Positions 1-12,800 of a stretch of 64,000 nt of DNA are shown here, piece by piece. Positions within the stretch are counted from its first letter, which is position 1; every line of letters begins with the position of its first letter. The DNA is taken from contig NW_019091685.1 of the NCBI RefSeq assembly GCF_001949145.1, positions 65,527-129,526 of the forward strand. The letters are read 5' to 3'. The stretch is from Acanthaster planci (taxonomy: Eukaryota; Echinodermata; Asteroidea; Valvatida; Acanthasteridae). Position numbers and translations under genes: made by a program. A model generated the notes under the pieces. It worked only from the letters and a program-made list of their open reading frames with translations. It did no database searches and had not been told where the DNA came from.

Positions 1-841
1 TGAGCGCAGCTTGACTCGTCGGACTGACCTTTTGACCTTGGCAAAGATGGCAATGTAGGAGACAGTGATCGCCACGAAACACATGAAATTAACACCAAGA
101 AATAGTACGATTGAATAGGCCCAAGTAGGTCTACTACCAACGGGTTTTGGGATGAGGTAGGTATCATTACCCAACGATCCTCCAACATCATCCTTAGTGA
201 AAGTGTAATCGACGGGGCGAGTGAGCAACGGCAGCCCAATGCAGACATCTGATAGCCCGTAGATATCCGAATCACCGGTTGCCAAGATGGTTGGAACCAG
301 GCCTGCTACCAGGGACGCGAGCCAAATGGAGGCTACAGACACCCAGACAGACGTCTCCTGAAGCCTGACTCGGCTAAACGGATGCACGATGCACAGGTAG
401 CGATCTACACTGATCAAAGTGATGAAGAAAACCGATGCTTCTGAGGAAAGGACAGAGATGACCCCTGCTGCCTTACAAAGGGCGCTGTTCCTCCACTGCG
501 TGGCTGTCAGGTAGTACTTTTCTTTCTCGATGGCGTCGACAGTAGCAATGATCACCATGTACACTCCCATCAGGAAATCAGACATGGCCAGGTTCAGGAC
601 CAGAAACGAGTGCACGTATTTGCTGCCCTTACCACTGTCCTCTCGCATCCGCCAGACAATGACCAACATGTTTCCAAAGAGGGCACTGCAGCCTAGGATC
701 CACATGAAAACCTGAAGCACGGGGTTTGGCATCAGCCGGCCGCAGTTGAATAGCGGTGACTGGAGCTGAATGTTGATGCACTGGTCGTCACTTGGCAGTA
801 CGGACCTGAAGTCGCAGCAGAGGCGGTGGTCGTCAACATAC
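1..841 (-). CDS. Exon 20: LRR hinge and 7TM domain (TM1 to TM5) of the receptor
   Basis: An open frame with no stop runs off the window edge. It starts after the acceptor GTGAACAG and completes a Leu codon from the previous exon, so the join reads LLQVLYVDDHRLCCDF, the usual LGR junction between last LRR and cysteine hinge. Hinge cysteines fall at 1127, 1128, 1140 and 1152. TM1 is about 1162-1184 with GN at 1175; TM2 1196-1218 with LNLAMSD; TM3 begins at Cys1241, a likely disulfide partner of Cys1319 in extracellular loop 2; DRY follows at 1265 and DRYLCIVHPF matches LGR receptors; TM4 1283-1305; TM5 1359-1386. The basic run KVKRSVRRVK starts loop 3. Loop 2 is long (about 50 residues) and carries one NDT glycosylation sequon. 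The exon fuses the hinge and 7TM, as in vertebrate LGRs. Confidence 0.92.
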
Positions 842-3800
842 CTGTTCACAAAGTGAAATGCTGAATTCTTAGGATCTCATTCTTAGTCAGTGACGCAAAA
901 TGGGTAACATAAGTTGGGAATTGTTTTGGTTCATTTTCTTAATTCAATCAAGGGGCCCTCAGTGGATAATTTATGAGCAAAAATGCACGAGGAACGCTTA
1001 GATGTTGAGCAGGGATACGGTCAGTGGGGCAACAGGGGGGCGGGGTAGGCCCCCAGCTTTGTACGTCTTCAACTAGATCTGATATAGCTGGAAGCCCCTT
1101 GCGGCAAAGCCAGGGTGGGGGGAATCGCAAGTTATGTGGATGGTAAATTCAAGTCCGAGCCTTCCCCCCAGCCCGCGACAATTAAGTCCTGGGTTCACCA
1201 CTGGGTTCAGTTGCACAACCATATCATACTACTTATTGCCACGCCGCTTGTCAGAGCTAAAACATGGCTATTTGGACAGTCTATTTGGAATTTTCATTGG
1301 ATCAGGCACAATCGTCCGCTGGTTGGTTGCGAAGCGCCCGTGGGTGTTTTCACGCAGAGTACCTACACATGCGATGATGAACTAGAACACGGTTACCAAA
1401 TAAAAACAAGATCTAAGGGCCTGTTTGTTTCAAACGGATCTCGATCAGAGATCCAATCGTTGGTTTGTGCTATCGATTTGCGCGGGTTCTGTGTCAGTGA
1501 AACAACGGCGGATTACTGATCACGATCTGGATTCGAGTGAAACAAACATGAAAGTTGACCCCTGATGGCGCGCATTCGGAACCCTTAGATAGGAAAAATA
1601 ACTCGCAAAGATTTTAGAATTTGTAATTTTTTTTCGTTCAGTTACTTCTTTAAAAATCCTACTCGGAAAAGGGGCTGTGGAAAACGTCTGCGTGTGTATC
1701 AATTTGTAGAAACTGAACAATCCCCTCACCTAAAAGAGAAATATCCTGTCAAAAATTGATCCATCACTTCCGAAAATCTACAATACATGAAAAACAGTGC
1801 AATGAGGCAGTCTCGTAGGCAGATGAACATTTACAGTTTGAAATTGTATGGTAGTCCGTCGGTAAAAGCCGAAAAAAACGATCAATTTTTTTATACAGCC
1901 TTATAATTTATAAGTAATTAACTTAAAGCAATATTCTACTTCAACGAAAAAGTCTTATATTATATTTAATCTTTCCTGACAACAATTGCGTGATGTCAGC
2001 TCAACGGAATCTGTAACCCATCAACTGCAAGTAGGTACGTCTATGAAACATTGTACAACCTCGTTTTGACAAAAGCAAGTGGAGTGAAAACAAATGTGCG
2101 CGAACAAGGAGACCTAGGTACGATTTCGCCGGACGTGAAATTGTGTTTACCGACATTCGCTTTTTACGCATCTCCAGGTGACTTTTCCTAAAAATTATTT
2201 GTGGTTTGAGTAAGGAATTAATCTTCCAAGAATTATCGAACGTGATAGGACGGTCCAATGTAAAATCCCCAAAGGCAGACCGCGGACCTATAGGAACTGG
2301 TGTAATGTGCACTCGTGGTGGCGCGAACCTAGCAACGGTATGCAGCTTAGCTGAGCGATGCTGAATTGAAATATATTGTGGACAAAGGATGCCTCCCTCA
2401 CTAAGAAGGTTGTCAAATTCCACCTCGCGTCAGGGAAGTAGAAATGATACGCGACTAGGTGACGTCAAAGCGGTGAGTATCCACCTCACTGCCGTGCGGT
2501 AGTTTTTCTAGTACCATCAAAAATCCCTCTGGAACCTGCCGCACAAATATCTAGTCTGTGTCGTGTAATATCTTTACGGAACCAGTCTGGAGTTGTATTC
2601 TAATAACTATTACAGTAAAGACCCAAAACGTATGTCAGCACCAGACTATTGAACATCTGCAGTCCACTATCATGACATGGAATTTTATCAGCTGAGAAAC
2701 AACAGTGGCGTCTGTGAATACAAGTAACGTGAGATTTCTGTTTGAATATTTATGAAGTGTAGTAAAACAAATACAGCATGGTTTATTTCGGAAAAATAGT
2801 GGGAATTACTAGTCCCTCGGTGTAGGTCAGTTTGACTACCTCCCAACGCGAACAGTTAAGCTGACCCACACCTTGGGACCAGTAATTCTCTCTAATTCCC
2901 CTCAAACCATGCAGTATTTGTATAATACCACGCTCTAGTAGGAAGAGCGATATTTTCGCGCGCGCGTACGCTTGTGTACCACACCCATGCGACGGCTCCT
3001 CGCCTCGTAAAGTGCATGCTCGGATAAACTAGCTCACAGGTACCCGTGTGAAAGTTCACCTGTTAGCGCTGACCTCGGGCCAATTTCGCCAAATGTTAAT
3101 CAAGAGTGTCTCTTAGGAAGGGTAACGCGTCTTAACTCTCAACTCGTCCTAGGTTCGTGCTGAAGCACTACCAAATGAAGGTAATTAAAACTTGAATATG
3201 TCCTTAATCCCCCAGCAGTGCTGCTGAATTTGTCTTAACATAGCCTGAGGTTCGTCTACTGAGGACGAAAAGTTGTCATCTGATTTTCTGTTGTTAGAAT
3301 AGAAGAAATTGAAGCAGATTTTACATTTTGTAACATTCATGTTTCGACTTTCCTACTTTTCTGTGATATCAAAATCAGACTGAATGTTTTGTGAAAATGT
3401 ATTGTTCTACTTTTCTACCTCCAGAAAAGCAGATTTTACTTCATTTCCATTTGCTAAAGTGCTTCAGACACGAATCTGGTTTGCAAATTTGGGGGCACAA
3501 TACGTGAGGACCGTGAAGTTTTTTTTCCAAACAGGAGAGTGTTTGTGCAGGTATTCGTGCACTGGAAAGAATAATTTCGTGAGGTAACAGACGAAATATT
3601 CTATTCTATGGGAGAGGTCACCTCATGAAACTGTTCACACCATTGCACTCATAAATATTCCGTTGGCCGTGTCCGAAACGGGCTTCCTGAGCTACGGCTA
3701 TAGGTATAGTGTCTGCTCGTCTCCAAGTATCTCCAGTGGCGTGAAGACCTCGGTCATGCTCCAGACAACGGATTCGATGCAGCCCTCATTTATTTCCTTT

Positions 3801-6800
3801 GCATTCAACGCCACGCCACGCTCAGATGTGCGCCATGGGATCTTCACGTCCGAAGTGATTAATACTGATGATGAAATGATGTCATTTGTGCGAGACCTAT
3901 TTATTTTTCAGGGGTGTTTAGTGACCCCTGGTGGCAATACCAGTTTGGGGAAGGGAAGAAAAGGATATAGGGTGAAGATAGGTGTGCTTACACTTTCTGA
4001 AGTGAGGCGAGATCAGTTAGAGCACCGTCTTCGATCTTCCAATCTGACGAGTACTTCTGGTTTAAATCGTCGACGTCCACTGAACCATCACCCAACATAA
4101 GTATTCTGTTTGTAGATCAATGTATATGAATTGAAATACCCGTATACCACGCAAATCTTAACAGCTTTAACGCTGGGCACTTTCGACAAAAAGGGTGACC
4201 ATAATACTTTCCCCCTGCCAGTTAATGACGGTTTTGTCTTAAGTCTAAGGAGCCCCATCCTCTCTTTTGCGTTTTCAGTTATACAAACAGAAAAGAGAAA
4301 ATGTTAATTTTTATCTTTGGAACTTGACAAAAGGGGGATTGGAAACCTTCATGTTTAGGACTTACAATGTGTGGAGATTTTTTAGCCCTTCAAACGCTTG
4401 AGCTTTGATTAGATGAACGGGAACATGCCGCATTCCCCTGGGAAAAATTGAGAAAGAAAATGGATGAAAAAAGAGAATGATACACCAACTCGCCAAATAC
4501 AGGCTTCAATGATCTTATTAGCGGTTTTGTAACTAGAATCAGAATGACCACATAAAACTGTATCCCTCCGTGCATGTTTGACGAAATAAATGGGCGGTTC
4601 GTGTTGTGGTTATTTGAGAACAAAGCACCTGACGTCATGCCAGTTCGAGCATATTCAGTGAGCCCGAGTTGGCGTTTACTCTCCCTGATATTAAGGCCAA
4701 GTTCGCATAAGCGAGTCAATGTTCTTGAAGAACCGGTATGATGTGCTACATTTTGAACATGCGCTCTCTGAATATAGCATTTTCGTTTAATGGTACAATG
4801 CACGCGTGGAAACATTAAAATGTTTTCTGCGCACCCTCACAGTTTCAGCATTATGTTGATACAAAGACCCTTGTTTCCAAGGAGCCAATCGCGCTGGCAA
4901 ATTTGTCAGGGTGTAACATGTATGCCTTTACTGTGAGGGTGTGTCTCTGGTGTGAATCCTTTTTAGTTTTGTATATGTCACAGCTGAACACGCGAAGAAA
5001 AGAGCGCAAAATATACTTACAGAACTTGGAGTAGTCTCAGATCGCTGAAGATACCGCCATTGATTTGCCTAATGCTGTTTTCGGAAATATCTCTGATTGT
5101 GAAAAATATTACCCCTTTTTTATTTCGGTGGAAGTTTTAAATCAATGAATTTCTTTTCTTGTTATGCCTTAAAAATGAATTCGAATGAAACTTATTGGTT
5201 GAGACATTCACTCCCATACATTCAATTATCGTAAAACTGAAAAGAACAATATGAATGTATTGTCCTTGTTTATTACTTTTCTTTTAAATAATAAGGAATA
5301 AACTATACGATATCATTTGAGTCATCATTATATGCAGTTTTACTTACAATATAGTAAGGTTTCTGAGTCCGGCAAAAGCACGTAACTTGATTTCCGATAT
5401 GTCGTTCTTCCTTAAAGATCTGGGGAAAATTAGACCAATCAGAAGTTTGTTCAAGGTAAAGCTTCTAAAGTGTTAGCACTTCAGATTCGTAAAAAAATGT
5501 AAATTTTCCCCCAACACAAATTTCCCTCGGAAGCCGACTCCATTTCGACCAATAATAGTCTTTCAAATGAAGAAAAGTGACGAAAAATGGTCTCTTCTTA
5601 CAGAGTTCGAAGCATGCCAAATCTCTTAAACATGCCTTCATCGAGGGTCGTCTTGTTTCCTCCAGTGAGCTCTCTGAAGTGTTTAAAAATAGAAGTCAAA
5701 AGTCACAACTTTACTGGCGTGATTTCTAAATGTGCGATTGAAGGTTTTGTTCTTAATATACATTTTGATACCTCACAAGCAAGTTACAGAGAATTATTGA
5801 GTTTCTCCAATGGCCCATAAATGCGTAGGGCAAAATCAAGGAGGGAATTGCATATCAAAGTGCAGTGAACTTTGGCCAACAATATGAACCATCTATTGAT
5901 AACTGTGACCGTCGACTATGTCACTGATTTCAGCTGGCCGCCTCATAATGCAAGATTAATTATTGTAGAATAGGAAGTATGTGAAAAATATACGCAAGAT
6001 TGTCTTTAAATATTCTAAACGCTGGAAGTTTAAAAAGGCTGTAGCAACTGGAGAAAAGCCAAACAAATGGCAAGCTATTATAAAATTAGCACGTTCGATT
6101 TCCACACGAAACCACGTTGAGACTAATCGCAGATACGACACTTACAACACAGCCGTGATTGCAGTGAGTTGACTTAGAGTGGTCGAGTTCCAGCCCCGTT
6201 CGCATATGACCTCCAGCTTTGCATCGACCAGGGCACACTCACAGCCGTCCGGACAACCTCGAATTTCTGGACGAATTAAATGAGATGCGGATTAGCCATT
6301 CAACTGCCAGGTGGCTACATTAGGTTTCTTATATGGGAGAAACAAAATTATATGAGTTTGTCACCGATGTTCCAAAATTGGACATAATTTTGTATGGGCA
6401 GCCGAAGTTTGCAGATCGTTTCAGATTAGTAAGGGCTTCACATCAAAATTAATGCGCGGTTTATTTCACGTGTTAAAATGAGAACATTTTTCATTCTGTA
6501 TACAGTGGAGCCAGCTAAATTTCCAACTTTTAAACACTTTATCAACTTTTTTGTTTGTATTTGTGCCAGCAATAACTCGCCAGCTACTGGTAGGAACAGT
6601 TTACACCTGTGACGTAGCAAAAGAAAGGTTTAAAGGCAAATCCAGCAACGTTTCGTTCCACTTTACCGATGGCCCCCTGTAATGATGAAAAAATATTGCG
6701 CTATGCTTTACTGAGCGACTGTCACAGAGCAGTGACCATAATTTTTATCAGCATGGGTGGTAGCCAGTGCAGTAATAAGATTCATCACCATGGTCACCAC

Positions 6801-9800
6801 ATTCGAGCGCGTCTTAATCTGGACAATTAAACCTTAATTGTTAAGCATGAAACTGGTCATGAGAGTAAATGTCAACGGGCAGTGCATGTTCGGAGCATTA
6901 CGAAGGAACCTACCACACTCTTCCTCATCGTCTTGGAACTCGCAGTCGAACTTCCCGTCACAGATCGACTCCTGGAGTACACACTGCCGTTTGCCCGCAC
7001 ACAAGTACTGATCCGAGCTACAGCTGACGTTTACTAGAGGGAAAATACAGTGAAGAGTGACCCACATGCCCTCTTTGATGATTAACTTAATGCCAATATG
7101 TGTGAGTATTTACAACGGGAAAAAATAACATTTCAGCCACAAGGGCCAGGTGACATTCACTTTGAAAGGAGACATGGTTGGAGCCTGTTAAATATCGCGA
7201 ACATTATAGTGCTGCACTGTTTTTACCCATTCCTAGACTTTGTGAAAGTAGACGGCAATAAAATCTTCATACCACATCCTTGTTCGTCTCCGCCATCAGG
7301 GCAGTCAGCAAAGCCGTTACAGAACGCATCGCGTTGGAGGCAGATCACGGTGTTGTCCAAGTCCGGTAGCACACATCTCTCCACGCATTGTGAAAAATTG
7401 CGCTTGTCTGTGGTCACCATCAGTGTCCCCCCAAAAGATGAAAATAAATATGTAAATAAATGAAAAATTACCCGCATTAAATGAACACATAAATCAGAAA
7501 CCCGAAGTAAAAAAAGAAAAGATATCCTTAATTGATGACAAATGCCTCCGTTCAGTTTTGTTGTGGCTCTATGATCATTAAGAGGCCTTTCTAGTTTTTA
7601 CTAAAATAGACACATCTATCTTTTGCTTTACATGACACGTTTTAGTTCTCTCAACAACTAAACTATAAGGCGCACTGTATTATATAAATACATCATGGTT
7701 TTAGGGGAAGTGCATGTAGTGTGAAGTACTGGTTCCGAGTGAGGGGTAGGTCAGCCTGTCAACCTCCCTACGCGAAGAAGAGATAGGCATTGTCTAGCTA
7801 ACCTAAAGGCTGTATATTTGTTTTACCATACGTCTCACAAAATAAGTCACCGTTAAAGTGACAAAATAACAAATCTAAGGCCAACATACATGCCGAGTTC
7901 CGCGTGTCTGACAAGAACTGCTACAGACTAGTTTCGTCATGCCGCAGGCTGCATGTCAACGAGGCGGCTTCTAAAGGGAATTTTTTGGTGCTACAAGAAA
8001 AAAATACTACACGCCAGCGAGCTAGGAGACTGACCGGGATGATGTAAGCTCAGCATGTAATAATTCAACGTCCTGGGCACGAGGAAAAATCGGCCAATGA
8101 CGCACTACAATAACTAACATTACCTGCCATTCAATGGTGCTAATATAATTATTATTGTAGCTATATCACTGGTAATCGGGTTCACAGCATTCTTGGTACT
8201 GTTTCAGCTTCCTCGGGAGTATACATCAGCTCGATGAATCAATTCGGACGCCTATTGTGGTAACACCATGATAACCATGATAACTCGTTCCACTTGTTGA
8301 TTGGATTACAGTCCCTACCTGATTCCGTAGATTTACCCAGAAATTTCGTCTTCGGGATGTTCCCCACCTCTAAAACTGTAACTGCTTCGTCCACCTACAT
8401 CTATTGAGATGAGACAATCCTCTCAATAGGTGTAGGTGGATGTGGGTCGTTTGGCTGCTATCCGAGGCGCCCTTGTGCGTCATTCCCTCGACCACGTTTA
8501 GTGTCCTCATTGTACAGCGCATTTGAAGATATGTGAACATATTATAATTCTTGCCAGACACGCAGAACTCTGCAGCTCGAAACAGATTGTGTGCCGGCCT
8601 TGAATTTGTCATTTTGTCAATTTGCTTATGAATAATTTCATGAGATGTAGTAAAACAAATACAGCATTGTATCGGAAGGCAGTCTGGATGATCTATACCT
8701 CGGGACCAACGACTCCCAAATACTTCATCTCAAACCACACTGTATCTATATACTCTCACTTAGCTAAAAGACAACCAGTTATTCATGGATGGAGAGAAGC
8801 ACACAAAGGTGATGTGATTCGAAAAAAGTTCCATCTTGTTACCACCAGTTGCCGGAGCCGAGTCCCCCGGCCAACCTTGCGTGAGCTACAATTTTGGGTC
8901 ATATACTCCGCACGTTGCAGAACATCTCAATCTTACATTGATTCGGAATCTTCAAATTTAACCCAAAAAAGGAACCCAACGGAGATAAAGCAGAGAGAAA
9001 CTGAGGTTTGAGGAAGGCGTACCGATCGCCGTCAATGCTATGCGGAACCCTTCGGCCGATACCAACTGATCTGTGTCCATCCGGAGCCACACCTCGTCAC
9101 TCTCGAAACTGATCCCAACAATCTTGGTCTGGCCGGTTAGACTTGCCGCCAGTCCCCGGCTACTGTCGTTGCCCACCCCGATGCGCAGGAAGTCGAAGTT
9201 CTGCTCAAGATGGAAGTCGAGGACGTCCAGTTTGATCTTGTCGTCCCTGCTGCCGGCTGTCCGGAAAAGCCAAAGACAGGTGGTGTCGCCCGGGTATTGC
9301 CGGAGATGGTAGAGCGGGGAGGTCAGTTCATAGGGTTGACTGCGCGGTACGTCAATCAGAGTCTCACCACAAATGTCTACAAAGATCGAGAAAATACTGG
9401 TAATTTTTTATCATCCCTTGAAACTTTTGAACTAATGACATAATCCTTCCCTTTACACTGACGACAACAACTCTTTGTTTTATACAACGCATGAAGAAGT
9501 GTTTTGTAAACTTTACGTACAAATTTGCCAATTCTGTCTGAGGTAAAAATATGGCCTGAAGATTTCATTTTCCGACTTAGTCCATGTTTCAACAGAGGTT
9601 CATAAGTGTCTTGCAATTTGCAATAATTGTTTGAAAGCCTATTTAACTCTATTAGAAGCATAACCAATACTTAGAGGTCAGAATTTCCCCATCTGACAGA
9701 GACGTGATGGTACCAACGTTTCGAGTTTGTATGTGCCCACAATTGTTTGTACTTTTGTGAAAAGCCGTCCATATGTCTAAATTATTCCCCTAGATCGTGC

Positions 9801-12800
9801 AAGCAAAAGTGGGACATTCTTTATGTGAAAAGCTCCGACCCCGCATACCGCTCGTGCATTTCAAGTCAACGGAGTATAATCGAGTTTTCACCGTCGATTA
9901 TATTGAATAATTACTGGCATTTTGTCAAGAATCCAACAATCAGACAGTTGGGATTTATTCAGTTAATGTATACATAGTATACCATATATTAGTTTTAATA
10001 GCCCCACTTACTTTACCAAAGAAAGACCAACTATAAAAAGAGAATTTCATGTATACCACCGCAATACTGTTCGTCTGTAGCCTGCGGACAGTCGCCTTTG
10101 GCGTCACAAACTCGCTCCTCCAGAATGCAAAACAGCAAATCAGTGTGGTTGCAGGCCACTTCGCCCTCGTTGCACGACGCTGTGAGACACAGTTATTACA
10201 TTAAAAAGTCTCCGTGAAAATTACTTGGGGAGAGAAATAAGATGGGCTGTCCTTCGCACCTAGATCCAGGCCGCACGTTGGTTACAATCGGTATACAGCT
10301 ATGAGATAGACGTAGTTTGGGTTTTACAATTTCAAAGGGCTTCCTACTTGAATTCGGAAAATCAATTTAATTGAATACTATGAAGTCAATCTGGCTGAAA
10401 AGACACATTTCTTTCACATTTTTTGTGAACTATAATGACACTCCATTGAAAAGTTTCAATGTGATAGAGAAAAGCTCACGCAGTATTTAAAAATTGGGAC
10501 ATTGGTAAGTAGGGTAATGGGTTATTTGCTGAAATAAAGCTTCAATAATTTTTTGAGCTTCATCTCTACTCATCATTTTTTCAAACTCAAAATGAAATTT
10601 CTGATGTTTATTTATGATAAGTGTTATTATTCTAGTTGGGTTTTGCATGTTAATACTACAAACACTAAGAGCAAACTACCAAATAACTTTGACACACAGA
10701 GCCACCCCTTCCTTTAGCTCTTCTTGTGAAAACAGTTTGAGCAAAATGATGTCATGACTTGTCTCACACATAGCTAACTATTTACGTCATCGTTTATTGG
10801 GCTTTAACCAATTCCCACAAGATCCATCCTGCACTAAAAATAAACCTGATGTTTTTCACTCACCTGACACTACCTGTTCAACGCTTATTTCAAATCCTTT
10901 ATATTCATAGATGAAATCTGTAACAAAAGAAAGCCACACGTTGGAATGATTAAGAGCAGCTCTCTGAGGATGTCGATTTCCAGTAACATTAGCCAGCCAC
11001 TTTGTTTCGTTGCCCAAGAATAGCAGGTCCTGAAATTCCTCCGTCTGGAAGTCATGGAACACGACCAGCACGCCATGGTTTGGCTCAGCCCGAAAGTTCC
11101 AGTAGCACATCGTGTTAGGGGGGTAGGAGCCAGGGTAACCGATTGACTTTAGAGAGTGAGGGCCGGATGACAGGTCAATGGTGCCTTCACCGCAGGGTTC
11201 TGGATTGAAAACGGACGATTTTGATGTTACAAATCGATCACTTGTTTTAGTCTGTTGCTTTGAAAACAGTGATATCACACGCAAGACTCAGTTCCAAATC
11301 AATGTTTTTCTCCCATGATGTACATCAATTCCATTAATTTACCGAGAGCATCTATGTGCGGTATACATCTTTATTATAAACGATCTTAAACACTTCATAA
11401 AATTCGTGGTCGATATTTAATAAATTGTAAAGAGCTCAGAAGAAGCTATACCAATAGAAGCTTTCAATCAACACCGACAAAGACTGGATTGGAATTTCAA
11501 GCACAACTGTCATTTTTTTAAAAATCACACAGATACAGGACATCCTGGCCTCACAGGCAGTACGCTTTTATTCTTGAGTTTATCAACTTCCAACATTATT
11601 TCGCATTTTACTGCACACGGCAATGAAGGTCGAGAAGTACAAGTTAGGTCAAGTTTTTCCTGAAACATAAGTTTTCAACCAAAATTAGAAAATAAAGCCT
11701 TTACATGAAATGTCTGATGGATTCGATAAAGGGTCAGGCTTTCCACTAATTAAATATTTAAATCTGCTTGACTGAAGGGTTAGCTTCACAGGATTTACAA
11801 ACAGAGAAACACGAGGTTTTATCTGCTTGTGCATGACTAGGGGGAGAATCGGAGTGGTTGTCAGTCAAGTGGTCCAGAATGTGTAAAGCTAAAGTTAACA
11901 ATCCACCTATGCTGATGCTTGCCCGGTATTTCTGTTAAGAAAAAAAAAGAGATTATTTTCAACAAAAGCCCGAAGCCAAACACGCCGCTGGACTCTGCCC
12001 AAGGTCAACCCTGATTATCTTACCGCAGTATTTCTCGTCCGAAGAGTCATAGCATGAATGGTAATGATCACATACGTGGTATTTCTCGAGGCAGAAGCTT
12101 CCATCACTGCATCTGAATTTGTCAGCACCGCAGACACCTGGTGGCACAGTTTCAAAGCAAAATGTTGGTTGCAAAATTTTAATCGTAAACAAACATTTGA
12201 CAGAAACTCGCCATCCCACTGCATTTCTGTTTTCACGAAGTGACAAAGTTACCTCGGTAGCCGGGCAAAATAGGGACAATACAATGCTATGTTACGAATA
12301 AGGATGCGAGTGTGTGGATGCACCAGAAAGACGTGGTAAAATATCATGAGCGCACATGTTGAACTGTGACAAAAGGTATATTTTCGGGAAGTGACGAAAG
12401 GTGTGTACAATGAATAGCAAATAATGAAGACATCGAAGTATTGCTGTCTTCACGTAGTAAACCAAGTTTAATTACTGGAATACTGTCTCGTAAGAATGCC
12501 ATTTCTGAAAGTAAGCGTGATTGACATTTTAAAACTCTCACTTTTCATTACAGTGCTCAGACTCCTTGATCCCGCACATGTACTCGAGAATGTGATTTGA
12601 AATATGGAGCATTTTTAAACGCATTTATCTTGGAATGTGTGTTTTGGAAGAAATGCGTTTTTCACTTCTTGAGATCACCAGACGAAATTATGCACCTTAT
12701 TTTTAGTCTGTGTCGACAACTAAACAGCGTGACATTCAACACAGACCCATTTTACTATAATTTCAGGTACCATTTCATCAAGATGATGAAACTGGTAATG

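Larger units (their letters stand above)
842..5020. other. Intron 19 of the receptor (4.2 kb)
   Basis: AT-rich intron between the last LRR exon and the 7TM exon. I looked for more 72-nt LRR exons on the minus strand and found none; direct joining of its two flanking exons already gives the usual LGR junction. It contains a palindromic MITE near 2754-2936 and an unassigned minus-strand reading frame near 3693-3902. Confidence 0.75.

Noticed and set aside
842-5020. More LRR exons in intron 19
   Set aside because: I scanned the minus strand for 72-nt phase 2 exons and found none; the flanking exons join cleanly without them.
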